Positions 1 through 6,143 are shown, counted from the stretch's first letter. The stretch: 6,201 bases of DNA from an uncultured beta proteobacterium (GCA_903885415.1 CAISIP010000357.1:1-6201), one strand, 5' to 3'. Translations and numbers: made by a program. Notes: generated by a model from the letters alone, not told the origin.

Positions 1-477
1 GGAGGCAATCTGGCTGCAGTGCTGGCGCTGATGGGGCGCGACGGCAACGCGCCGCGCAGCATGTTTCAGCTGCTGGTTTATCCGGTGGTCGATCTGCGCG
101 CGCAAAGTGATTCCTACCGCGCCATCAGCGCCGGCGTTCCGCTGACCGCGTCGACCATGCACTACTTCATCGGCCATTACACGCCCCAGGAGGCTGACCG
201 GCTGGACTGGCGCGCTTCGCCGCTGCTCGCGCAGAGCCTGGCGGGAACGCCGCCGGCGCTGGTGCTCACCGTCGGCATCGACCCGCTGTGCGACGAGGGC
301 CGCGCCTACGCCCAGCGCCTGCACGACGAAGGCGTGCGCGTCAACGCGCTGCACCTCAATGACCAGTTGCACGGACTGCTGTCGCAGGGCAACTTCGTTC
401 GCGCCAGCCATCTGGTGACCGACTACATCGGCGCCGTTCTGGGCGACGCGATGCACAAAGGCGCAGCGACACGATGA
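1..477 (+). CDS. Alpha/beta hydrolase of the HSL (hormone-sensitive lipase) esterase family, 5'-truncated by the window edge
   Basis: The frame is open from base 1 to the TGA at 475-477, giving 158 residues of a family usually near 300-320. The first residues seen, GGNLAA, match the end of the GDSAGGNLAA nucleophile elbow. The catalytic serine and the HGGG oxyanion motif should therefore lie just upstream, outside the window. The other two triad residues are visible: Asp in VGIDPLCDEG (local residue 94) and His in DQLHGLL (local residue 124). The segment between them is a typical C-terminal alpha/beta-hydrolase half, so the ATG at 19 is internal and not the start. The family hydrolyses carboxylic esters of small to medium alcohols, usually in the cytoplasm. 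The stop overlaps the BVMO start by four bases, implying one mRNA and coupled translation. The likely job is to open the ester or lactone made by the BVMO. Family assignment is firm; substrate is inferred from context. Confidence 0.9.
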   Translation, partial: GGNLAAVLALMGRDGNAPRSMFQLLVYPVVDLRAQSDSYRAISAGVPLTASTMHYFIGHYTPQEADRLDWRASPLLAQSLAGTPPALVLTVGIDPLCDEGRAYAQRLHDEGVRVNALHLNDQLHGLLSQGNFVRASHLVTDYIGAVLGDAMHKGAATR

Positions 478-2120
478 ACGCCGACACGGCGATCCCGTCC
501 ACGCCACCCGAGGGCGGCGGCGCGGCGCAAGCCTTCGACGCCATCGTCATCGGCGCTGGCTTTGCAGGTCTTTACATGCTGGTGCGCCTGCGCGCGCTCG
601 GACTGCGCGCACGCGCGCTAGAAGCCGGCGACGGCGTGGGCGGAACCTGGTACTGGAACCGCTATCCCGGCGCCCGCTGCGACGTCGAAAGCCTGCAGTA
701 TTCCTACTCCTTCTCCGAGGAACTGCAGCAGGAGTGGCAATGGACCGAGCGCTACCCGCGCCAAGATGAGATCCTGCGCTACATCAACCATGTGGCGGAC
801 CGCTTTGACCTGCGCCGCGACATCGCGCTCAATACCCGTGCAAGCGCTGCGCACTACGACGAAGGCCGCCAGCGCTGGAGCGTGCGTACCGAGGGCGGCG
901 AGCGCTTTGAAGCGCGTTTTCTGATATCGGCCGCGGGCTGCCTGTCGGCGGCGCGGATTCCCGAAGTCACCGGCCTGTCCAGCTTCCAGGGCCCGTGGTA
1001 CCACACCGGCAACTGGCCACACCAGGCGGTGGACTTCAGCGGCCAAAGGGTCGGCGTGATCGGCACCGGTTCATCAGGCATCCAGCTGATTCCGACCATC
1101 GCGCGCCAGGCCCGCGAAGTGGTGGTTTTCCAGCGAACGCCCAACTTCAGCATTCCGGCCTGGAACCGGCCGCTTCCCGCCGACGAACAGAAGGCCTGGA
1201 AAGCGCAGTACGCAGCACATCGGCAAAAAGCGCGTGCGACCCGATCGGGAATACTCTACGACTACAGCCTACGCGCCAGCGCCGAGGCCACCGAGGAGGA
1301 GCGCCAGCAGGAATACGAACGGCGCTGGTTACGCGGCGGCGCCAACTTCACCCACGCTTTTAACGACATCTACTCCAATCAGGCCGCCAACGACAGCGCC
1401 GCCGAATTTGTCCGCAACAAGATCCGCGCAACCGTCCGCGACGCAGATACCGCCACCAGACTGGCGCCCACCGACCATGCAATTGGCACCAAGCGTATTT
1501 GCGTCGACAGCGACTATTTCCAGACCTACAACCAGCCGCACGTCAGCCTGGTCGATCTGCGCGAGACGCCGATCACCGCCATCGTCGCCGACGGCATACG
1601 TACCGCGTCACGCCACTTCCCGCTGGACCGCATCGTCTTCGCGACCGGCTACGACGCGGTTACCGGCGCGCTGGACCGCATCGACATCCGCGGCCTGGGC
1701 GGCCTGGCGCTCAAGGACAAGTGGGCGCACGGCCCGCGCACCTACCTCGGGCTGATGAGCGCCGGCTTTCCCAACCTGTTCTTGATTACCGGGCCCGGAA
1801 GCCCATCCATATTGACCAACGTGGTGGTCGCGATCGAGCAGCATGTGGACCTGATTGCGCGCTGCCTGGACCATATGCAGCAGCAACAGCTGTCGGTGGC
1901 GCAGCCGATGATGGACGCAGAGGACGACTGGGTCACGCATGTGAACCAGGTGGCGTCCAAGACCCTGTTCACCAAGTCCAACTCCTGGTATATGGGCGCA
2001 AACATACCGGGCAAACCGCGGGTGTTTTTGCCATACATTGGCGGCCTGCAGAACTACACCACGATCTGCGAAGAGGTCGTGGCCGCCGGCTACCGCGGCT
2101 TTCGCATGACGTCCGGGTAG
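474..2120 (+). CDS. Type I flavin-dependent Baeyer-Villiger monooxygenase, phenylacetone/steroid-monooxygenase-like
   Basis: This 548-residue protein should use FAD, NADPH and O2 to insert oxygen next to a ketone, giving an ester or lactone. The length fits the class (about 540-550). Motifs in order: FAD Rossmann GAGFAG (27-32); GGTWYWNRYPGARCD (56-70); the BVMO fingerprint FQGPWYHTGNWP (171-182); NADPH Rossmann GTGSSG (197-202); FATGYD (389-394); and the active-site loop GPGSPSILTN (440-449). Against phenylacetone monooxygenase (PAMO), as I recall its sequence, a constant +4 shift maps D66 to D70, R217 to R221, K336 to K340, R337 to R341 and S441 to S445. R221 and K340 suggest NADPH preference. 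The GPGSPS loop is two residues longer than in cyclohexanone monooxygenase, placing the enzyme near PAMO and steroid monooxygenase. The start ATG is the first in frame and lies in the ATGA overlap with the hydrolase stop. No key residue is missing. Class is near certain; the substrate cannot be read from sequence. Confidence 0.96.
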   Translation: MNADTAIPSTPPEGGGAAQAFDAIVIGAGFAGLYMLVRLRALGLRARALEAGDGVGGTWYWNRYPGARCDVESLQYSYSFSEELQQEWQWTERYPRQDEILRYINHVADRFDLRRDIALNTRASAAHYDEGRQRWSVRTEGGERFEARFLISAAGCLSAARIPEVTGLSSFQGPWYHTGNWPHQAVDFSGQRVGVIGTGSSGIQLIPTIARQAREVVVFQRTPNFSIPAWNRPLPADEQKAWKAQYAAHRQKARATRSGILYDYSLRASAEATEEERQQEYERRWLRGGANFTHAFNDIYSNQAANDSAAEFVRNKIRATVRDADTATRLAPTDHAIGTKRICVDSDYFQTYNQPHVSLVDLRETPITAIVADGIRTASRHFPLDRIVFATGYDAVTGALDRIDIRGLGGLALKDKWAHGPRTYLGLMSAGFPNLFLITGPGSPSILTNVVVAIEQHVDLIARCLDHMQQQQLSVAQPMMDAEDDWVTHVNQVASKTLFTKSNSWYMGANIPGKPRVFLPYIGGLQNYTTICEEVVAAGYRGFRMTSG

Positions 2121-2151
2121 GCTGCGGCCCGCCATTTCTTACTGGCTACTC

Positions 2152-2157
2152 GAGGAG
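2152..2157 (+). promoter_or_regulatory. Strong Shine-Dalgarno site for the first SDR
   Basis: GAGGAG sits six bases before the ATG at 2164 and fixes that start. The 43-base gap after the BVMO stop shows no terminator-like hairpin with a T-run, so this gene is probably on the BVMO transcript. Confidence 0.7.
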
Positions 2158-2163
2158 CTTTCC

Positions 2164-2895
2164 ATGGCAGGTTTTGTCGATCGTGTGTTTCTGATTTCCG
2201 GCGGCGCCCGCGGACTGGGTTCGGCGCAGGCGCGCGACCTGGTCGCTGCCGGCGCACAGGTGGTCATTGCCGACCTGCTGCTCGACCAGGGCCACGCGCT
2301 GGCGGCCGAGCTTGGCGCCGCCTGCGTGTTCCAGCCGCTGGATGTGACGAGTGAAGCGCAGTGGGCGCAGGCGGTCGCGGTCGCCGAGGCCATCGGTCCG
2401 CTGCGCGGGCTGGTCAACAATGCCGGCGTCTACACGCCGGTACCGCTGCTCGACACCGACACGGCGCAGTTCGAACGCCACACCCGTGTCAACCAGCTCG
2501 GAACCTTTCTCGGCATGCGTGCCGTCGTTCCGGCTTTCGAGCGCAGCGGCGGCGGCGCCATCGTCAACATGTCGTCCACCGTCGGGCTGCGTAGCGCGCC
2601 CAATGCGATCGCCTACACAGCGAGCAAATGGGCAGTGCGTGGCATGACCAAGGCTGCGGCGCTTGAACTCGCAGCCCGCAACATCCGCGTCAACTCGGTG
2701 CATCCGGGCCCGATCGACACCGACATGCTCGGCGTTCGCAGCGCCGAGGACAACCTGCGCCGGGTCCAGCAGGTTCCGATGCAGCGCATGGGAACCAAGG
2801 AGGAAGTCGCCAAGCTGGTTCTGTTCCTGCTTAGCGACGACAGCCTGTACATGACCGGCTCCGAACTCGCGATCGACGGCGGCGCCGCGCTCTAA
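2164..2895 (+). CDS. Classical short-chain dehydrogenase/reductase, copy 1 (NAD-type alcohol or hydroxysteroid dehydrogenase)
   Basis: This 243-residue protein has the normal length of a classical SDR and a complete catalytic set. The cofactor loop is SGGARGLG (12-19), with Ser in place of the usual Thr. D37 at the end of beta-2 predicts NAD(H) over NADP(H). NNAG is at 85-88, and the catalytic tetrad is N110, S138, Y151 and K155. PGPIDTDM at 181-188 is the usual loop after beta-6. The pattern resembles 3-alpha/20-beta-hydroxysteroid dehydrogenases and the cyclic-alcohol dehydrogenases CpnA/ChnA. Such enzymes interconvert secondary alcohols and ketones in the cytoplasm. Beside a BVMO, the likely role is oxidising an alcohol to the ketone the BVMO uses. 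It is followed 72 bases later by a close paralogue. Family and cofactor class are clear; the substrate is not. A large antisense ORF covers this gene but is a high-GC shadow. Confidence 0.95.
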   Translation: MAGFVDRVFLISGGARGLGSAQARDLVAAGAQVVIADLLLDQGHALAAELGAACVFQPLDVTSEAQWAQAVAVAEAIGPLRGLVNNAGVYTPVPLLDTDTAQFERHTRVNQLGTFLGMRAVVPAFERSGGGAIVNMSSTVGLRSAPNAIAYTASKWAVRGMTKAAALELAARNIRVNSVHPGPIDTDMLGVRSAEDNLRRVQQVPMQRMGTKEEVAKLVLFLLSDDSLYMTGSELAIDGGAAL

Positions 2896-2952
2896 ATACA
2901 GCGCGCGCGTCGCGATGGCTTGACATCCCGGTACCACAGCGTGCCACCACCG

Positions 2953-2959
2953 AAGGAAG
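2953..2959 (+). promoter_or_regulatory. Shine-Dalgarno site deciding the start of the second SDR
   Basis: AAGGAAG lies eight bases before the ATG at 2968. It favours that start over an in-frame TTG at 2920, which would add 16 residues that align with nothing in copy 1. The 72-base gap between the two SDR genes holds no convincing promoter or terminator. Confidence 0.65.
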
Positions 2960-2967
2960 AAACCAAT

Positions 2968-3705
2968 ATGGCCCGATTCGATCACAAAGTCTTCCTGCTA
3001 TCGGGCGGCGCCCGTGGCCTGGGCGAGGCGCAGGCCCGCCAACTGGTAGCCGAAGGCGCCCGCGTCGTTATCGGCGACGTGCTGGAGGAACGGGGACGCA
3101 AGCTGGCAGCCGAGCTCGGGCCGCACTGCGTATTCCAGCCGCTGGACGTCAGCAGCGAGGCGCAATGGAGCGCTGCGGTGGCGACGGCCGAAAGCATCGG
3201 CGCGCTCAGCGGACTGGTCAATAACGCCGGCATCTTTGAGCCGCGGCCGATCGAAGAGTCCGACGTTGCGCACTTTGAGCGCAGCTGCCGGGTCAACCAA
3301 TTGGGAACCTTCCTGGGCATGCGCGCCGTCGTCGGCGCATTCGAACGCAGCGGCGGCGGCGCGATCGTCAACATATCGTCGACCGCCGGGCTGCGCGGCG
3401 TGCCCAACGCGATCGCCTACACCGCCACCAAATGGGCCGTTCGGGGAATGACCAAGGCAGCCGCGCTGGAGCTCGCTGCCCGCAACATCCGGGTCAACTC
3501 GGTGCACCCGGGACCGATCAACACCGATATGCTGGTCGGCCGTCCCGAGGACGCCGCCCAGAACGAGCACCGACGCCTGCGCGTACCCATGAAACGCTTT
3601 GGCGAGAAGGAGGAGATCGCCCGCCTGGTGCTGTTCCTGCTCAGCGACGACAGCCGTTACATGACCGGCTCTGAAGTCGCGATGGACGGCGGCATCAGTT
3701 TGTAG
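2968..3705 (+). CDS. Classical short-chain dehydrogenase/reductase, copy 2 (tandem paralogue of the preceding gene)
   Basis: From the ATG at 2968 this is 245 residues and aligns with copy 1 from residue 1 without a gap to about residue 190. It is about 72% identical by my hand count. Every functional residue is kept at the same number: SGGARGLG 12-19, D37 (NAD preference), NNAG 85-88, N110, S138, Y151, K155 and PGPINTDM 181-188. Differences cluster at residues 89-107 and at 190-207, where this copy is two residues longer. The second patch is the flexible substrate-binding loop of SDRs, so the two enzymes may differ in substrate or stereochemistry. The likely role is a secondary alcohol/ketone step feeding or following the BVMO. 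It is probably the last gene of the catabolic transcript, since a 225-base AT-rich gap follows. Family is certain; substrate is unknown. Confidence 0.95.
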   Translation: MARFDHKVFLLSGGARGLGEAQARQLVAEGARVVIGDVLEERGRKLAAELGPHCVFQPLDVSSEAQWSAAVATAESIGALSGLVNNAGIFEPRPIEESDVAHFERSCRVNQLGTFLGMRAVVGAFERSGGGAIVNISSTAGLRGVPNAIAYTATKWAVRGMTKAAALELAARNIRVNSVHPGPINTDMLVGRPEDAAQNEHRRLRVPMKRFGEKEEIARLVLFLLSDDSRYMTGSEVAMDGGISL

Positions 3706-3743
3706 GCTCGCCTTTAGGCATCGCTGGCGACCTAGGGAAAACC

Positions 3744-3830
3744 ATGATAAAAATTGTCAGACCATGGCGCTTCCCCATGCTAGAATTTTCGAAAATCAAA
3801 ATTGTATTTCGTAAGTTCGAAATTTTTTGA
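3744..3830 (+). CDS. Possible 28-residue small ORF in the AT-rich gap (doubtful)
   Basis: ATG at 3744 to TGA at 3828-3830 encodes a 28-residue peptide rich in Ile, Phe, Lys and Arg, with seven basic and two acidic residues. AGGG at 3734-3737 lies six bases before the ATG, a usable Shine-Dalgarno site. Against it: the composition is what any reading of AT-rich DNA gives, the peptide matches no family I know, and it runs through the candidate promoter and both inverted repeats. If real, it could be a leader peptide of the importer operon; more likely it is chance. Confidence 0.15.
   Translation: MIKIVRPWRFPMLEFSKIKIVFRKFEIF
3758..3786 (+). promoter_or_regulatory. Candidate sigma-70 extended -10 promoter for the ABC importer genes
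   Basis: TGCTAGAAT at 3778-3786 matches the extended -10 form TGnTATAAT with a single mismatch in the hexamer. The hexamer 17 bases upstream (CAGACC, 3758-3763) matches the -35 consensus at only three positions, which is tolerated with an extended -10. Transcription would start near 3793, leaving a leader of about 138 bases before the ATG at 3931. The palindrome at 3785-3796 overlaps the -10 and start point. Confidence 0.4.
3785..3796. promoter_or_regulatory. Perfect 12-bp palindrome, candidate operator
   Basis: ATTTTCGAAAAT is its own reverse complement over all 12 bases. It overlaps the last bases of the candidate -10 and the expected start point, a typical repressor position. Its TTCGAA core recurs at 3816-3821, 28 bases downstream centre to centre. 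AT-rich DNA produces such palindromes by chance more often than the GC-rich flanks do. Confidence 0.35.
3806..3823. promoter_or_regulatory. Inverted repeat ATTTCG-N6-CGAAAT, candidate second operator
   Basis: The arms ATTTCG (3806-3811) and CGAAAT (3818-3823) are exact reverse complements around a six-base spacer. They share the CGAAA core with the palindrome just upstream, suggesting two sites for one regulator. The site would lie about 13 to 30 bases downstream of the predicted transcription start. No regulator gene is visible in the window. Confidence 0.3.
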
Positions 3831-3920
3831 CAGGAAATCCGGAAGACATCGCCAAATATCTGGAGCAGTTGGTCATCGCACATCTTTCACCCCCCGCGCC
3901 GAATTCTTAGCGCCAAAACC

Positions 3921-3925
3921 AGGAG
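3921..3925 (+). promoter_or_regulatory. Shine-Dalgarno site for the binding-protein gene
   Basis: AGGAG ends five bases before the ATG at 3931. It selects that start over the in-frame TTG at 3802, whose extra 43 residues would bury the signal peptide inside the protein. Confidence 0.7.
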
Positions 3926-3930
3926 CCATC

Positions 3931-5202
3931 ATGAAAGCCATCCACAGCATCACGGCAACGCACAGCAAGCTCTCCCCATCGGATAGCGGGCGGCGCCATG
4001 CCGTCACCCGCATCGCCGCCTGCATTGCTCTAGGCTGCGTTGCCATCAGCGCGAGCGCGCAGCAGGAAACGCCGGCCGACGGCGTCTACAAGGACCGCAT
4101 CGACTGGGGCGTGATGATGGACATGAGCGGCCCCGCCTCCGCAAGTCAGGGCGTCTGGACCAAGGGCTTCCAGGACTACATGCGCAAGCTCAACGACTCC
4201 GGCGGGGTGCATGGACGCAAGGTCAACGTGCTGGCCGAGGACAGCCGCTTCAACTCAGCGCAAGACAAGATCAACTACGAAAAACTCATCGGACAAACTC
4301 CCGTGATCGCCATTTCCGGGGTGGGTTCCTCGAGCTCGCAGGTGTCGCTGAGCCCCTCCCTGCGCGGCGGCAAGGTGCCTGTCGTCGGAACCTACACTCC
4401 CACGAAGGCGCTGAACGAACCGGTCTCGCCGATGGTTTACAACGGCTTTTGCGGCTACAAGCAGATGGCGCAGACCGGCATCGGCCATTACGTCGACAAG
4501 CTCAAGTTGAAGAACCCGAAGGTGATGACAGTCACCATCGAGAGCGCCGGCGGTGTGGAATACCATGAATACGTCAAGGAAGTGGCTGCTAAGTACGGCG
4601 GCACAGCGGTGATCACCACAATGAAGGTGACCGCGGTGGACGCCACGCCACAGGTGCTGGAGGTGCTCGCCGCCAAGCCCGACCTGATCACCATCTACGG
4701 CGTATCGAATACCGCCATCCTGACGATGAAGGGCCTGGCGCAGTACGGCTCCAAGATCCCCGGCTTCGGCATCACTTACCTTGGCGCACCGCAGATCTTT
4801 GTCGCCATGGGTGAAGCAGCGGGCGAAAACTACGCCTTCGTCAGCTGCCTGACCCCGGGCGGATCCGATCAGAGCCCCGGCAATGTCGAGATGTCGGCCT
4901 TTGCGGACAAAGTGGGCCACGGCGCCATGAAGGACGACGTCAACTATGTGCACGGATGGACCACCGCCAAGATGGGCGCCGACGCGCTGAACGCCATTGG
5001 AGCCCAGCCGACTCGCGCCAAGCTGGTCGAGTATCTGAGCAAGGGCTTCACGCTAGACACCAAGGGCCTGATGGCGCCGGTGACCTACACGCCGACCAAC
5101 CATGACGGCCCAACGCTGCTCAAGGTATTCGACTACGACTACAAGACCAAGAAATTCGTCTCCTTCGGCGACTACAGCGACTACGCGAAGTACACCCGCT
5201 AA
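3931..5202 (+). CDS. Periplasmic substrate-binding protein of a branched-chain-amino-acid-type (HAAT/Liv) ABC importer
   Basis: This 423-residue protein captures a small ligand in the periplasm and delivers it to the membrane permeases. The N-terminus reads as a signal peptide with an unusually long polar n-region (1-27), a hydrophobic core (about 28-40) and an ASA site, with cleavage after A43 before QQE. LGC at 34-36 resembles a lipobox but has Ala at -3, so secretion by signal peptidase I is preferred. The mature part is a Peripla_BP_6-type fold. It starts IDWGVMMDMSGP (57-68), where the SGP turn is typical of LivJ/LivK relatives, and has a Ser-rich ligand-loop candidate GVGSSSSQ (130-137). 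The mature protein has only two cysteines, C174 and C306. A LivH-type permease follows after 40 bases. The family also contains binders of aromatic acids, amides and other organics, so the ligand is open. Its position beside ketone-oxidation genes hints at a catabolic substrate. Confidence 0.92.
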   Translation: MKAIHSITATHSKLSPSDSGRRHAVTRIAACIALGCVAISASAQQETPADGVYKDRIDWGVMMDMSGPASASQGVWTKGFQDYMRKLNDSGGVHGRKVNVLAEDSRFNSAQDKINYEKLIGQTPVIAISGVGSSSSQVSLSPSLRGGKVPVVGTYTPTKALNEPVSPMVYNGFCGYKQMAQTGIGHYVDKLKLKNPKVMTVTIESAGGVEYHEYVKEVAAKYGGTAVITTMKVTAVDATPQVLEVLAAKPDLITIYGVSNTAILTMKGLAQYGSKIPGFGITYLGAPQIFVAMGEAAGENYAFVSCLTPGGSDQSPGNVEMSAFADKVGHGAMKDDVNYVHGWTTAKMGADALNAIGAQPTRAKLVEYLSKGFTLDTKGLMAPVTYTPTNHDGPTLLKVFDYDYKTKKFVSFGDYSDYAKYTR

Positions 5203-5242
5203 GGGATCGCGCAACGACCCGCACCGCTACCCGGAACACCGC

Positions 5243-6109
5243 ATGCTCGCACAGGTTCTCTTCAGTGGCCTCGCCTTGGGCAGCATCTACGGCCTGGTAG
5301 CGCTGGGTTTCGCGGTGGTCTTCAAGGCCACCGATGTCTTCAACTTTGCACAGGGCATGTTCGTGGTGTGCGGCGCTTTCTTTGCCGTCACCGCGATCAA
5401 CCTGCTCAATCTTCCTTTTCCGATAGCGATTCTTTTCATCATCCTGGCGGCGGCCACCCTGGGCGTGGTGATCCACATCCTGCTGATCCAGCCGCTGGCG
5501 GGTCGGCCAATGCTGTCGGTGATCATGCTGACGATCGCGCTGTCGATCGCACTGCGCGCCGTCGTCGAAATCCTCTTCGGCTCGCAGGGACGCAACCTGA
5601 CCACGCCGCTGCCCACCGGCATATTTTTGGTGGGCGACGTGCGCATCTCCCAGCTGCACCTGACCGCCGCGCTGGTGAGCTGGGCCTGTATGGCCGCCTT
5701 TGGCGCCTTTTTCCGTTACACCTCAATCGGCCTGCTGATGCGCGCCACCGCCGACGGCCATGAGGCCGCCGTGGTCTCGGGCGTCAACGTCAACGTGATG
5801 AACCGGCTCGCCTGGGCCATCGGCAGCATACTGGCCGCGGTCGGCGGCGTTTTTCTGGGGCAGTTGCAGCTGGCATCGACCGACATCGAATCCATCGGTC
5901 TGCTGGCCTTGCCGGCGGTCGTCATCGGCGGCATGCAAAGCATTCCCGGCGCGATCATCGGCGGGCTGCTGGTCGGGCTGATCGAGCAGCTCTCCGCCAC
6001 CTACATTTCCCCCAAGTCCAGCGACATCATGATCTACGGACTGCTGCTGGTGATCCTGATGGTGCGACCCTGGGGGCTGTTTGGCCAGCGCGAGCTCGGC
6101 CGCGTCTGA
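5243..6109 (+). CDS. livH: LivH-type ABC transporter permease
   Basis: This 288-residue integral membrane protein is normal length for LivH (about 290-310). About eight hydrophobic segments can be seen, at roughly 3-27, 34-55, 57-83, 89-111, 137-158, 187-208, 215-257 (two) and 261-275. Family marks are NFAQG (34-38), the cytoplasmic loop MRATADGHEAAVVSG (166-180) with the EAA-G coupling motif that contacts the ATPase, and the C-terminal RPWGLFG (275-281). It would form half of the inner-membrane channel with a LivM partner. The start at 5243 puts the first membrane helix at the N-terminus as in relatives. An upstream in-frame ATG at 5102 would overlap the binding-protein gene by 101 bases and add a low-complexity Thr/Arg/Ser tail. 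The Shine-Dalgarno site is weak (GGAA, 5233-5236). The symbol denotes the family; transport of branched-chain amino acids is not shown. Confidence 0.94.
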   Translation: MLAQVLFSGLALGSIYGLVALGFAVVFKATDVFNFAQGMFVVCGAFFAVTAINLLNLPFPIAILFIILAAATLGVVIHILLIQPLAGRPMLSVIMLTIALSIALRAVVEILFGSQGRNLTTPLPTGIFLVGDVRISQLHLTAALVSWACMAAFGAFFRYTSIGLLMRATADGHEAAVVSGVNVNVMNRLAWAIGSILAAVGGVFLGQLQLASTDIESIGLLALPAVVIGGMQSIPGAIIGGLLVGLIEQLSATYISPKSSDIMIYGLLLVILMVRPWGLFGQRELGRV

Positions 6110-6143
6110 AGCGGCTGCGCGCATCCTGCCATCGCATTTGCCC

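Larger units (their letters stand above)
3706..3930 (+). promoter_or_regulatory. AT-rich intergenic control region between the catabolic block and the ABC importer
   Basis: These 225 bases are the only sizeable non-coding gap in the window. By hand count 3741-3840 has 35% GC and 3781-3830 only 22%, against genes that appear mostly above 60%. The core holds a candidate extended -10 promoter, a perfect palindrome and an inverted repeat, listed separately. Near the left edge, TCGCC (3708-3712) can pair with GGCGA (3726-3730), but no T-run follows, so I do not call an intrinsic terminator. The right part (about 3841-3920) returns to ordinary composition and would form a long untranslated leader for the binding-protein gene. 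Confidence 0.6.

Noticed and set aside
2920..2948. TTGACA in the gap between the two SDRs as an internal promoter, and the TTG as a start codon
   Set aside because: No -10 element is present at the right spacing (the bases there are GCCACC). The ATG at 2968 has a good Shine-Dalgarno site and aligns with residue 1 of the first SDR.
2146..2985. 279-codon antisense ORF across the first SDR, with similar long antisense ORFs under the second SDR, BVMO and binding protein
   Set aside because: They mirror strongly supported + strand genes with intact catalytic motifs. Long antisense frames are expected in GC-rich coding DNA, and the translations look like Ala/Arg/Gly/His-rich shadows.
3708..3730. 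Possible terminator hairpin after the second SDR
   Set aside because: The stem is only five base pairs with a 13-base loop and no T-run follows.
3765..3780. Sigma-54-like promoter (TGGC ... TGC)
   Set aside because: The GG and GC doublets are 13 bases apart where sigma-54 needs 12, and the rest of the consensus is poor.
3827..3859. TTGACA followed by AAATAT as a sigma-70 promoter
   Set aside because: The -35 hexamer is perfect but the spacer to AAATAT is 21 bases, and nothing resembling a -10 lies at 16-18 bases.
3695..3883. 62-codon minus-strand ORF across the intergenic region, with a GGTGA-like sequence just before its ATG
   Set aside because: The composition follows the AT-rich island, no family is recognisable, and it overlaps the end of the second SDR and the candidate promoter elements. 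The G-run before the start may be chance. It could be revisited if antisense transcription is seen.
5102..5242. Upstream in-frame start that would lengthen the LivH permease by 47 residues
   Set aside because: The extension overlaps the binding-protein gene, reads as low-complexity Thr/Arg/Ser, and would put a polar tail before a first helix that normally begins at the N-terminus.
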